Below are positions 12,279-19,684 of a stretch of 33,701 nt of DNA, piece after piece. How positions within the stretch are numbered: position 1 is the first letter of the stretch; each line of letters starts with the position of its first letter. Source of the stretch: JACOXB01 sp036517755 (GTDB lineage: Bacteria; Patescibacteriota; Minisyncoccia; UBA6257; Colwellbacteraceae). The notes below the pieces were generated by a model that did no database searches, was not told the origin of the DNA, and saw only the letters and a list, made by a program, of their open reading frames with translations. A program made the translations under genes and the position numbers. The DNA is taken from contig DATDUH010000010.1 of the NCBI GenBank assembly GCA_036517755.1, forward strand, positions 1 through 33,701, read 5' to 3'.

Positions 12279-12318
12279 TAATCCATTAAAAGGTCGACGA
12301 AGTATAGGCCAATAAAGA

Positions 12319-12927
12319 ATGAGCAAAAAAGTTTTAGCTATTAGTCTCTCTGCCCTTTTAGTCATTTCGTCTTTGTTTTTGGGTGGTTTTATTTTGGCTT
12401 ATCAGGCCGATGCCGACACAGACAATGATGACGAAATGGCCGAGGAAGAAGAACTGAATGATGAGGAAGACGAGGAATTAGAAGACGAAGATGTGGAAGA
12501 CGAGGAAGACGAGGATGAGGACGAAGATGATGAGGTGGAGGACATCACCGAGGTTGAACTCGATGATATCCCCCTTCGTTTCGGCAAGTTTGAGTTGGGG
12601 GGTACGGTGACGGCAACCAACACTGCCAATTCTACGATTACCGTTAATGGCCTCTCGGTGAACGTGGCTGGAGCGAATATCCACCGGGGGAACGAAACAA
12701 GCCTTAGCTCGGTGCTCGTGGGAGACAGGGTTCGGATGAGCGGTCGAGTAGAAGACGGCGCGCTTAAAGCCGAGAGGGTGATCGCGTTAAAGTCTCCTCA
12801 CTCTGGTCCAGGCGGAGGCGGTCTGCTTGAAGCTCTAAGAGAGGAAATCCGGGAACAAATTCGGAACATTCTCGAACAGATCGAGGATTTGAGGGAGCGG
12901 CTTAAAGCGCAACAGGGCGAAAGTTAG
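12319..12927 (+). CDS. Secreted or anchored acidic protein with a DUF5666-like domain
   Basis: The product has 202 residues. A signal/anchor helix lies at about residues 4-28 (SALLVISSLFLGGFILAYQA). It is followed by an extreme Asp/Glu run (about 35-80). A small beta-rich domain resembling DUF5666 comes next (GTVTATNTANSTITVNGLSV, then LVGDRVRMSGRVEDGALKAERV). The C-terminus is a glycine hinge and an amphipathic helix (EEIREQIRNILEQIEDLRERLK). It is presumably extracytoplasmic. The acidic run could bind cations or act as a spacer through the wall; this is inference. It stands alone between a tRNA and a terminator. Confidence 0.8.
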   Translation: MSKKVLAISLSALLVISSLFLGGFILAYQADADTDNDDEMAEEEELNDEEDEELEDEDVEDEEDEDEDEDDEVEDITEVELDDIPLRFGKFELGGTVTATNTANSTITVNGLSVNVAGANIHRGNETSLSSVLVGDRVRMSGRVEDGALKAERVIALKSPHSGPGGGGLLEALREEIREQIRNILEQIEDLRERLKAQQGES

Positions 12928-12971
12928 GAAGGTCTGACTTCCCAAGGTTTCTTAATTAGTAATATAGTTTA

Positions 12972-13003
12972 GAAAACGGGGCCTTAGCCCCGTTTTCTTT
13001 TTT
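12972..13003 (+). terminator. Intrinsic terminator after the acidic protein
   Basis: GAAAACGGGGC and GCCCCGTTTTC pair perfectly (11 pairs) around CTTA, followed by a T6 run. Confidence 0.92.
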
Positions 13004-13013
13004 AAAAGCAGGG

Positions 13014-13193
13014 AGTGGATAATGTGTTGATAAGTAAGGCGGATGAGTTTCTAATTTCGGCTCAAATAAATACTTTTCGTGTTTTTAATCGAAAAGAAAT
13101 TTCTTTGACTCAAGATCGGGTTGTGGCTTAAGATTACTTAAAAGTGGGGAAAAGTGGATAAGTATGTGGAAAACCCCACTTTTCTGTGGATAA
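13014..13193 (+). promoter_or_regulatory. GTGG-box region upstream of mraZ (MraZ operator or DnaA-box cluster)
   Basis: Boxes of the form AGTGGATAA or TGTGGAWAA occur at 13014, 13153, 13165 and 13185, plus TGTTGATAA at 13025. TGTGGATAA at 13185-13193 is the exact complement of the DnaA box TTATCCACA. GTGG cores at 13144, 13154, 13166 and 13186 are spaced 10, 12 and 20 bases, as for MraZ operators upstream of mraZ in other bacteria. AAAAGTGGGG (13140-13149) is also inverted at 13174-13183. An A+T-rich stretch (13040-13120) separates the two groups. MraZ autoregulation is the simplest reading. Confidence 0.6.
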
Positions 13194-13212
13194 GTCTCGA
13201 GATTATAAGATT

Positions 13213-13644
13213 ATGCTGATCGGGGAATTTCATCACAGTCTTGATCTTAAGGGGAGAATCGCCATCCCCTCAAAATTCAGAAGCAAAATTTCTGGCGGGG
13301 CTATCATTACCCGCGGCCTTGATCATTGCCTTTTCGTTTTTACTAAAAAGGATTGGCAAGTCTTAGCTCAAAAATTAATTAGTCTGCCGCTGGCCCAAGC
13401 TAATTCCCGGGCTTTTGTCAGGTTGATGCTGGCTGGCGCGGCTGATGCGGACCTTGACTCCCAGGGGAGAATTTTGGTTCCTGATTATTTAAGGAGTTAC
13501 GCCGGTCTCAAGAAATCCGCTAGTGTGATCGGCGTCTATAACCGATTGGAAATCTGGGATGACCGCACCTGGGAGCAGTATCGAAAGAAAACTGAAGGCT
13601 CCTCGGATGAGATTGCGGAGAAGATGGCTGATCTGGGGATTTAG
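13213..13644 (+). CDS. mraZ: Transcriptional regulator MraZ
   Basis: The 143-residue protein consists of two SpoVT/AbrB-like repeats: GEFHHSLDLKGRIAIPSKFR near the start and GAADADLDSQGRILVPDYLR in the middle, each with the conserved D-x-x-GR-I-x-x-P core. MraZ binds GTGG boxes and controls the division/cell-wall cluster. An upstream in-frame GTG at 13186 is possible, but MLIGEFHHSLD at 13213 matches the family N-terminus. It is directly followed by rsmH with no intergenic base. Confidence 0.95.
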   Translation: MLIGEFHHSLDLKGRIAIPSKFRSKISGGAIITRGLDHCLFVFTKKDWQVLAQKLISLPLAQANSRAFVRLMLAGAADADLDSQGRILVPDYLRSYAGLKKSASVIGVYNRLEIWDDRTWEQYRKKTEGSSDEIAEKMADLGI

Positions 13645-14529
13645 ATGGCAGCGCCCGTTCTTTTAAATCAGGTTTTGGAAGCGCTTCGATTGAGCCCAAG
13701 TAAATTCATTATTGACGGGACGCTCGGTGCTGGCGGACACGCGAGGTCGATCATCGAACGATTAGCGTCAGGCGGAATTTTCTTGGGCCTAGATTGGGAC
13801 GAGACAGCCGTTAGGTCGTTCGAGGAATCGATGAAGGGACCGAGGGTTGGTTCGGCGAGGGTTATTTTGCGAAACAGGAATTACGTCGATTTACCCGAAG
13901 TTCTCGAAGAGGAAAAGTTGGGCAAGGCTGATGGGTTGCTTCTCGATCTCGGTTTCTCGGTCGAACAACTCGGAATTGGCCGAGGATTCAGTTTCAATCG
14001 CGATGAGCCCCTTATGATGACTTATAACGCTAAGAGGCCGCCGACCAGCGAGATCCTCAAGCGATTGAAACAAGACGAGCTCGAGAAAATTATCCGTCGT
14101 TTCAGCGATGAGCGTTACGCAGGAAGAATCGCCGCTCTTATTTACGAAAGAGAAAAACAGGAACCGATTATGACGAGCGGCGAGTTGGCTCGAGTGATCC
14201 GCCAAGCCGTGCCCCGAGGATACGAGAGGGGAAGAATCGATCCAGCCACGAGAACCTTTATGGCCCTAAGAATCTATGTGAACGACGAGATGGAGAATCT
14301 GGAGGGGTTGCTTAAAAATCTGACCCAGATTGTGAAATCCGGAGGCCGAGTAGCCGTCATTTCTTTTCACTCTCTCGAAGATCGTTTAGTGAAGAACCAC
14401 TTCCGGGAGGGGGCGAAAAGAGGCGAGCTCGTCCTCATTAATAAAAAGCCCATTAGGGCAACTGATGAAGAAATTAAAGAGAATCCGAGGAGTCGAAGCG
14501 CCAAACTAAGAGTCGCCGAAATAATTTAA
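13645..14529 (+). CDS. rsmH: 16S rRNA (cytosine-1402-N4)-methyltransferase
   Basis: SAM-dependent methyltransferase (MraW). It has 294 residues, a little under the usual 300-315. Landmarks are IIDGTLGAGGHARSIIE (SAM-binding motif I), GLDWDETAV, LLLDLGFSVEQLGI, RTFMALRIYVNDEM and the closing GGRVAVISFHSLEDRLVKNHF, then NPRSRSAKLRVAE. The ATG follows the mraZ stop directly. It is part of the conserved mraZ-rsmH-ftsL-pbp order. Confidence 0.97.
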   Translation: MAAPVLLNQVLEALRLSPSKFIIDGTLGAGGHARSIIERLASGGIFLGLDWDETAVRSFEESMKGPRVGSARVILRNRNYVDLPEVLEEEKLGKADGLLLDLGFSVEQLGIGRGFSFNRDEPLMMTYNAKRPPTSEILKRLKQDELEKIIRRFSDERYAGRIAALIYEREKQEPIMTSGELARVIRQAVPRGYERGRIDPATRTFMALRIYVNDEMENLEGLLKNLTQIVKSGGRVAVISFHSLEDRLVKNHFREGAKRGELVLINKKPIRATDEEIKENPRSRSAKLRVAEII

Positions 14530-14530
14530 T

Positions 14531-14548
14531 AGTTCGACAGGCTCACCA
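14531..14548. repeat. REP-like fragment
   Basis: GTTCGACAGGCTCACCAT lies between rsmH and the FtsL-like gene. TTCGAC and GCTCA also occur in the REP-like sequence at 32699-32724 (seen there on the complement), pointing to a family of dispersed intergenic repeats. Confidence 0.45.
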
Positions 14549-14555
14549 TAAAAAA

Positions 14556-14849
14556 ATGACCATTGTTCAACCAAATAAATATCGAGATATCCGCCGGTTA
14601 ATCCTGGCTCTGGGTTCGATTCTTGTCGCCACATTTACTATTGTTGTTTTTGACTATATCGAGACGGTCAACTTAAGGCACGAACTTTCGAACCGGAATG
14701 AATCCCTCGAAGAGATGAAAGTTAAAAACGCCGAGCTGAAAAACCAGTTCTATAATCTGGTTGACGCTTCCAACTTAGAAAAACTGGCGGCTGAAAAAGG
14801 GTTCGTTCAAGATCGTAATCCGCAATGGGCGCTCGAATCACCCTTTTAA
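14556..14849 (+). CDS. FtsL-like cell division protein
   Basis: A small bitopic protein of 97 residues: a cytoplasmic basic start, one membrane helix at about 14-33 (LILALGSILVATFTIVVFDY), then a coiled coil (LRHELSNRNESLEEMKVKNAELKNQF) and a short tail. The size, topology and position between rsmH and the penicillin-binding protein fit FtsL/DivIC, a scaffold activating septal wall synthesis. The sequence itself is poorly conserved, so the call rests on topology and context. It overlaps the next gene by 25 bases. Confidence 0.75.
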   Translation: MTIVQPNKYRDIRRLILALGSILVATFTIVVFDYIETVNLRHELSNRNESLEEMKVKNAELKNQFYNLVDASNLEKLAAEKGFVQDRNPQWALESPF

Positions 14850-16453
14850 TAATTGGTTTTAGTGTTTTTTACGCGTTCCTGATTTTTAATATTTACAATC
14901 TTCAGGTTACTAAAAATGATTACTATAGCGCCCAAGCTGCTTCAATCAATCGTTTAGCCGGCCTCTTATCTCCCCGGCGAGGGGAAATTTATTTTACCGA
15001 TAAAGACGGCAGTCGCATTCCGGTTGCCATTAATAAAGATTATCCGGCTATTTTTGCGGTGCCGAGCGAGATCGAAGACCCCCTCGAGGCAGCCGAGGTC
15101 TTGGCTAACATCAGCGGCCGCGATCGGACGGAATTAGTCGAAATTTTGAGCAAGAAAGATGACCCTTATGAACCGATTGTGGAACGGGCGACTTCGGCTC
15201 AAATCGAACTGCTTAATCAATATAAAATTCCCGGTGTTTATGCCGGAAGCGACCAGGCTCGTTTTTATCCCCTCGAGGCAGTGGCGGCCCATCTTATTGG
15301 TTTTACTTCAGTTGACGAAGAAAATCCCGGCGGCCGTTATGGCCTTGAAGCTTATTGGGAGAACGAACTTGGCGGAGAGGCGGGGCTAAGCGAAGGAGAT
15401 AAACTCGTCTCGCCGGAGCCAGGCCAGAATATCTATCTAACCATTGACCGAAACATCCAAGTTCAGGCTGAAAATATTCTTGAAAAGTTGATTAGCGATT
15501 ACCGGGCTCAAGGCGGAACGGTAATAGTGGCCGATCCCCGGACGGGCAAGATTTTAGCTCTGGGCAGCTATCCTGATTTCGACCCTAATAATTATGGTCA
15601 GTTTCCGGTGGCCGACTTCCTGAATCCGGCGGTTCAGGCGGTTTACGAACCAGGCTCGATTTTTAAAGTAATCACTATGGCCGCCGCCATGGATGCCGGT
15701 AAAATCACGCCAGAGACCACTTTTTATGATTCCGGTTCGCTGACCTTGAATGGCCGGACTATTAAAAACTGGGATCTTAAAGCGCACGGAACAGTAACAA
15801 TGATGAACGTAATCGAGAAATCGATTAACACCGGTGCCGCCTTTGCCGAACGCGCCCTGGGAAATCAAGCTTTTTATAATTATCTAGTTAAATTTGGTCT
15901 TAAAGATAAAACCGAAATTGATCTACCAAGCGAAGTTGTGGGCAGCCTTGAGCCGCTTGAGGTTGACCCCCGGGAAATTAATTTCGCCACTGCTAGTTTT
16001 GGCCAGGGAATTTCGATGACGCCGATTCAGCTTTTGACTGCCATTAGCGCCATTGCTAACCACGGCGTGATGACGAAACCCTATGTTGATGCTCGAGAAG
16101 AACCCGAGGTGGTGGGGAGGGTGGTTTCTGAAGAAGCGAGCCGGCAAGTGGTTGAAATGATGGTCTCGGCGGTAAACAAGGCCGAGATTGCGAGAATCCC
16201 TGGTTACAATGTGGCTGGTAAAACCGGCACGGCTCAAGTGCCGAATTTCGCTACGGGCGGCTACACCGACGAAGTTATTAATACCTATATTGGTTTTGCC
16301 CCGGCCTACGATCCGCAGTTCATTATTATGATTAAAATGAACAAACCTGCCGGTGCGCCTTTGGCGGGTCTCACTGTTGTGCCGGCCTTTCGGGAGTTGG
16401 CTCAATTCGTGATTAATTACTACAACATTCCGCCAGATAATATTGGCCAGTAA
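14825..16453 (+). CDS. ftsI: Class B penicillin-binding protein (FtsI / PBP2-like transpeptidase)
   Basis: Peptidoglycan D,D-transpeptidase with 542 residues. An N-terminal membrane helix at about 5-25 (LLIIGFSVFYAFLIFNIYNL) is followed by the PBP dimerisation domain (LLSPRRGEIYF, then GVYAGSDQARFYPLEAVAAHLIGF). The transpeptidase domain has all three motifs: SIFK with Ser278, SIN in EKSINTGA, and KTGT with Lys466. The position after rsmH-ftsL indicates septal FtsI. No C-terminal PASTA domain is seen. A tRNA-Glu gene follows 26 bases later. Confidence 0.93.
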   Translation: MGARITLLIIGFSVFYAFLIFNIYNLQVTKNDYYSAQAASINRLAGLLSPRRGEIYFTDKDGSRIPVAINKDYPAIFAVPSEIEDPLEAAEVLANISGRDRTELVEILSKKDDPYEPIVERATSAQIELLNQYKIPGVYAGSDQARFYPLEAVAAHLIGFTSVDEENPGGRYGLEAYWENELGGEAGLSEGDKLVSPEPGQNIYLTIDRNIQVQAENILEKLISDYRAQGGTVIVADPRTGKILALGSYPDFDPNNYGQFPVADFLNPAVQAVYEPGSIFKVITMAAAMDAGKITPETTFYDSGSLTLNGRTIKNWDLKAHGTVTMMNVIEKSINTGAAFAERALGNQAFYNYLVKFGLKDKTEIDLPSEVVGSLEPLEVDPREINFATASFGQGISMTPIQLLTAISAIANHGVMTKPYVDAREEPEVVGRVVSEEASRQVVEMMVSAVNKAEIARIPGYNVAGKTGTAQVPNFATGGYTDEVINTYIGFAPAYDPQFIIMIKMNKPAGAPLAGLTVVPAFRELAQFVINYYNIPPDNIGQ

Positions 16454-16479
16454 ACCAAACTTTGTTATGATGGCGATGA

Positions 16480-16554
16480 GCCGCTATCGTCTAGTCTGGC
16501 CTAGGACGCATGGTTCTCATCCATGTAACTCGGGTTCGAATCCCGATGGCGGCG
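16480..16554 (+). tRNA. tRNA-Glu (CTC)
   Basis: The acceptor GCCGCTA/TGGCGGC, the anticodon loop TTCTCAT on CATGG/CCATG (CTC), and the T-arm CGGG-TTCGAAT-CCCG are present. The discriminator base is G and CCA is not encoded. An A+T-rich hairpin (CAAAATC-ata-GATTTTG, 16555-16571) follows at once. Confidence 0.94.
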
Positions 16555-16585
16555 CAAAATCATAGATTTTGTTAAGCTTATTAAG

Positions 16586-17539
16586 ATGGCTTCTTTTGAA
16601 GAGGCGATAAAAAAGTATCCGGAGCAGTTTAGTTACGAACCGGAGGTTAAGAATCCCGCGTCGGCCAAATTTAGTAAGTTTGTGATTGCCGGTATGGGCG
16701 GCTCTGGTTTAGTGCCTGAACTTATTAAGGCGCTGAAACCAGAGTTTGATATTATCCCTCATCACGACTACAACTTACCCACTATTTCCGAAGAGGAGTT
16801 ACGTAACCGACTTTTAATCGCTGTTTCTTACTCTGGTAACACTAAGGAAACAATTAATTTCTTTAATCAGGCGCAGAGCCATGGTTTAAATGTTAGCGTC
16901 ATCACCACCGGCGGCGAACTTTTATCTTTGGCCAAAGAGAAGAATGTCCCCTATATTCAGATTCCTGAGATCGGCGTCCCGCCCCGAATGGCTGTTGGTT
17001 CAATGGTAAGAGCGTGCCTTAAATTAATGGGTGAGAAGGCGTTGCTTGAAGAATTAAAAGAGTTGAGCGCCTCACTCGAGCCAATGCGCTGGGAAAAACA
17101 GGGGGAAGAGCTGGCCGCTCGACTTTTCAATAAGGTCGCCATCATTTACACCTCGGTTCGCAATCAAGCCCTAGCTTATAACTGGAAAATAAGATTGAAC
17201 GAAACAGGGAAAACCCCAGCCTTTTTTAATGTCTTGCCCGAGCTTGCTCATAACGAAATAGCCGTTCCGGCGGATAAGCCCTATCCGTTTTTTATCCTTG
17301 TTAAGGACGATGAAGATAATTCTCGAATAAAAAAGGGAATGGATTTCTTGGAGCAGATTTATCTCACAGCCGGAAGATGGACGATTTCGTTACCTCTCGA
17401 GGGAGAATCAAGACCAGCGCGATTTTTCAACTCGATTCTTCTAGCTGATTGGACGAGTTTCTATCTTGCTCGAAAATTGGGGTTCGCATGGGATGAGGCA
17501 TCGATGATCGAGAGATTCAAGAAATATGGTCAAGGATAG
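16586..17539 (+). CDS. Bifunctional phosphoglucose/phosphomannose isomerase-like SIS protein
   Basis: Sugar-phosphate isomerase of the SIS fold. The 317 residues fit the archaeal/CPR PGI-PMI family. Seen: FVIAGMGGSGLVPELIKAL (phosphate-binding start), AVSYSGNTKETINFF (SIS motif), GVPPRMAVGSM, and KTPAFFNVLPELAHNEI, holding the catalytic Glu and His of that family. It would interconvert glucose-6-P, fructose-6-P and mannose-6-P, supplying wall or glycan precursors. It overlaps the following membrane-protein gene by 14 bases. Confidence 0.88.
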   Translation: MASFEEAIKKYPEQFSYEPEVKNPASAKFSKFVIAGMGGSGLVPELIKALKPEFDIIPHHDYNLPTISEEELRNRLLIAVSYSGNTKETINFFNQAQSHGLNVSVITTGGELLSLAKEKNVPYIQIPEIGVPPRMAVGSMVRACLKLMGEKALLEELKELSASLEPMRWEKQGEELAARLFNKVAIIYTSVRNQALAYNWKIRLNETGKTPAFFNVLPELAHNEIAVPADKPYPFFILVKDDEDNSRIKKGMDFLEQIYLTAGRWTISLPLEGESRPARFFNSILLADWTSFYLARKLGFAWDEASMIERFKKYGQG

Positions 17540-17861
17540 ACTGATTCTTTTCTTTTTTCTTTCCAGCTTCCTTTTTATTACGCTGGCGGGACTCGTTGGT
17601 TATGTCGGCCTGCCCCAGAATCCGGGCGGCCCGTTGATTATTAAGTTAAACCGATCGAGCGACCAGATTGATTTAGCCGGTGGGGTCGGCACTTTCTTCG
17701 GTGTTTTAGGAGTGGTTTTCACAATGTTTTTGATTAACTTATTTTTGGCTTGGCAGATTTACCAGAGGGATCGTTTCTTTTCCTATGTGATCGGGGCAGG
17801 GACGTTAGTTGTTTCACTCCTTTTTTTGATAGTGTCTGGGGTAATTGCGACCCTGAATTAG
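17526..17861 (+). CDS. Small three-helix membrane protein, unknown
   Basis: The product has 111 residues with hydrophobic helices at about 6-27 (LILFFFLSSFLFITLAGLVG), 53-76 (GVGTFFGVLGVVFTMFLINL) and 86-109 (YVIGAGTLVVSLLFLIVSGV). A short Pro/Gly-rich loop lies between the first two. I do not recognise the family. It starts within the end of the isomerase gene, so it is co-translated with it. Its 3' end is followed by the rplU promoter. Confidence 0.7.
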   Translation: MVKDRLILFFFLSSFLFITLAGLVGYVGLPQNPGGPLIIKLNRSSDQIDLAGGVGTFFGVLGVVFTMFLINLFLAWQIYQRDRFFSYVIGAGTLVVSLLFLIVSGVIATLN

Positions 17862-17868
17862 GATTGAC

Positions 17869-17897
17869 TTGACTCTTTGGGTCTGGCCAAGTTTAAT
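17869..17897 (+). promoter_or_regulatory. Promoter of rplU
   Basis: TTGACT (17869-17874), a 17-base spacer, TTTAAT (17892-17897), with the rplU ATG 9 bases later. Confidence 0.7.
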
Positions 17898-17906
17898 AGA
17901 AAAGCT

Positions 17907-18221
17907 ATGTTTGCTGTAATCGAGACCGGCGGGAAGCAGTATAAGGTTTCTCCGGGAGATAAAATTAAAATCGAGAAAGTGGAGGCGCCGGAGGGCGGCG
18001 ACTTCGTTTTCGACAAGGTGCTCCTCTTAAACAACGAGAAAGAGGTAAAAGTCGGCGAACCGTATCTCGAGGCAGCCAAAGTTGAGGCTAAGGTTCTTCG
18101 GCAAGCCAGGGCTAAAAAAGTAATTGTTTTTCGTTATCATTCCAAGACCCGTTATCGTAAAAAGAAAGGCCATCGTCAACCATTCACCGAAGTAGAAATC
18201 ACTAAAATCAGCGGCTCCTAA
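17907..18221 (+). CDS. rplU: 50S ribosomal protein L21
   Basis: The 104-residue protein has the L21 start MFAVIETGGKQYKVSPGD and the C-terminal block VIVFRYHSKTRYRKKKGHRQPFTEVEI (core RYRKKKGHRQPFTEV). A longer frame from a TTG at 17877 is rejected because it would lie in the promoter spacer. rpmA (L27), the usual partner, does not follow; cysS does. Its last codons form the left arm of a long hairpin. Confidence 0.96.
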   Translation: MFAVIETGGKQYKVSPGDKIKIEKVEAPEGGDFVFDKVLLLNNEKEVKVGEPYLEAAKVEAKVLRQARAKKVIVFRYHSKTRYRKKKGHRQPFTEVEITKISGS

Positions 18222-18260
18222 CCTGCCTCGCCGAGTCAAGGCGGGGAGGCCGCTGATTTT
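18204..18260 (+). terminator. Long hairpin at the rplU end (possible terminator)
   Basis: AAAATCAGCGGC (18204-18215) and GCCGCTGATTTT (18249-18260) pair perfectly over 12 bases. An inner stem, CCTCGCC/GGCGGGG, lies inside the dispersed repeat copy 2. The left arm is inside rplU, and only T4 belongs to the right arm. It ends 5 bases before the cysS -10 box. Confidence 0.6.
18221..18245 (-). repeat. Dispersed 25-bp repeat, copy 2
   Basis: CCTGCCTCGCCGAGTCAAGG at 18222-18241 is the exact reverse complement of 11111-11130. Here it forms the inner part of the hairpin between rplU and cysS. Confidence 0.8.
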
Positions 18261-18262
18261 GA

Positions 18263-18271
18263 TGATATAAT
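18263..18271 (+). promoter_or_regulatory. Extended -10 promoter of cysS
   Basis: TGATATAAT: a TGn extension followed by consensus TATAAT (18266-18271). No good -35 box is visible. The ATG of cysS follows after 9 bases. Confidence 0.6.
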
Positions 18272-18280
18272 TTGAGTACG

Positions 18281-19684
18281 ATGGTCAGGTTTTATAACAC
18301 CCTCTCGCGGAAGAAGGAGACATTTAGACCAATCTTAAAGAAAACCGTTCGGCTCTATACTTGCGGCCCTACGGTTTATTATTTTGCCCATATCGGCAAC
18401 CTCCGCACCTATATTTTTGAAGATATTCTCCGGCGGACTTTGGAGTATAACGGCTATCGGGTCAAGCACGTGATGAATATCACTGATGTCGGCCACTTAA
18501 CCGGCGATCGAGATATGGGTGAGGATAAACTCGAGAAAGAAGCCAAAAAGGAGCGTAAATCAGCCTGGGATTTAGCTCGATTCTATACCAAGTCGTTTTT
18601 TAGCGACACCAAGAAGTTAAATATTTTACCGCCCCATCATTTAGCTCGGGCTACCGATTATATCAAGGAGCAGATTAAGCTGGTTCAGGTTTTAGAGAAA
18701 AAGGGTTATACCTATCGAACTTCAGACGGCATTTACTTCGATACTTCAAAACTGAAAGATTACGGCAAGTTAGCCAAACAGAACTTAAAAGAATTAAAAG
18801 AAGGAGCGCGGGTTGAGAAAAATCCGGAAAAAAGAAATCCAACGGATTTTGCGCTTTGGAAATTTGCGAAGCCTGGCGAGAAGCGGCAGATGGAATGGAA
18901 CTCGCCCTGGGGCAAACATTCTTTTCCCGGTTGGCACATTGAGTGTTCAGCCATTTCTACTCAAATTCTCGGCCAGCCGTTTGATATTCATACTGGCGGC
19001 GTTGATCATATTCCGATTCACCACACGAACGAAATCGCTCAAAGCGAGGCGGCTTACGGCAAACCCTTGGCCCACTTTTGGCTCCACGGCGAATTTCTAG
19101 TGCTCGACAAAACCCGGATGGGTAAATCAGAGGGCAATATCATCACGCTCCCAAAATTAATTGATAAAGAATACGACCCCTTGAGTTATCGTTATTTGGT
19201 TCTTAACGCCCATTACCGCTCAAAACTTAAATTCACTTGGAAGGCGCTTGAAGCTGCTGAAAATGGCCTAGCTAATCTTCATCGTGAAATCGCTCATCTT
19301 ATTTTCCTTCAAGACGAGAAAGCTCGGGGCGAAACCAACCTAAAAAAGAAATATGAAAAAGATTTTCTCGAGGCCATTAATAATGACTTGGATATGCCTC
19401 GGGCCTTGGTAGTTCTTCAGCGTCTGCTTCAGTCTCGCTTGAGCCCGAAGATTAAAATTGAGCTCGTTTTTAAATTCGATAAGGTTTTGGGTCTTGATTT
19501 GCTTCGAGCCCGCGATTTACTGAAATTGCCCCCTCAAGTCAAAAAGATTGTTAAGGAGAGAGAGAAAGAAAGGACCCATAAACAGTTTGTTCAGGCCGAC
19601 CGCTTGAGAAAAAGGGTAGAGGCGTTAGGATATACCATAGAAGATACGCCTCAAGGACCCTTCGTATGGCTGAAAAGAATTTAA
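18281..19684 (+). CDS. cysS: Cysteinyl-tRNA synthetase
   Basis: Class I synthetase charging tRNA-Cys. The 467 residues are normal. LYTCGPTVYYFAHIGNLRTYI contains the first zinc ligand and the HIGH-type motif HIGN. GWHIECSA and GVDHIPIHHTNEIAQSEA give further zinc and substrate residues. The KMSKS loop reads RMGKS (KTRMGKSEGNI), a variant. The start is the ATG at 18281 rather than the in-frame TTG at 18272, which lies between the -10 box and the predicted transcript start. It overlaps dnaB by 19 bases. Confidence 0.96.
   Translation: MVRFYNTLSRKKETFRPILKKTVRLYTCGPTVYYFAHIGNLRTYIFEDILRRTLEYNGYRVKHVMNITDVGHLTGDRDMGEDKLEKEAKKERKSAWDLARFYTKSFFSDTKKLNILPPHHLARATDYIKEQIKLVQVLEKKGYTYRTSDGIYFDTSKLKDYGKLAKQNLKELKEGARVEKNPEKRNPTDFALWKFAKPGEKRQMEWNSPWGKHSFPGWHIECSAISTQILGQPFDIHTGGVDHIPIHHTNEIAQSEAAYGKPLAHFWLHGEFLVLDKTRMGKSEGNIITLPKLIDKEYDPLSYRYLVLNAHYRSKLKFTWKALEAAENGLANLHREIAHLIFLQDEKARGETNLKKKYEKDFLEAINNDLDMPRALVVLQRLLQSRLSPKIKIELVFKFDKVLGLDLLRARDLLKLPPQVKKIVKEREKERTHKQFVQADRLRKRVEALGYTIEDTPQGPFVWLKRI

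Noticed and set aside
12402..12629. Serine-rich ORF on the minus strand
   Set aside because: It is the mirror of the GAN-rich codons of the acidic run in the plus-strand gene.
13004..13212. Chromosomal replication origin
   Set aside because: dnaA and dnaN are not nearby and the boxes are better explained as MraZ operators; kept only as a question in the findings.
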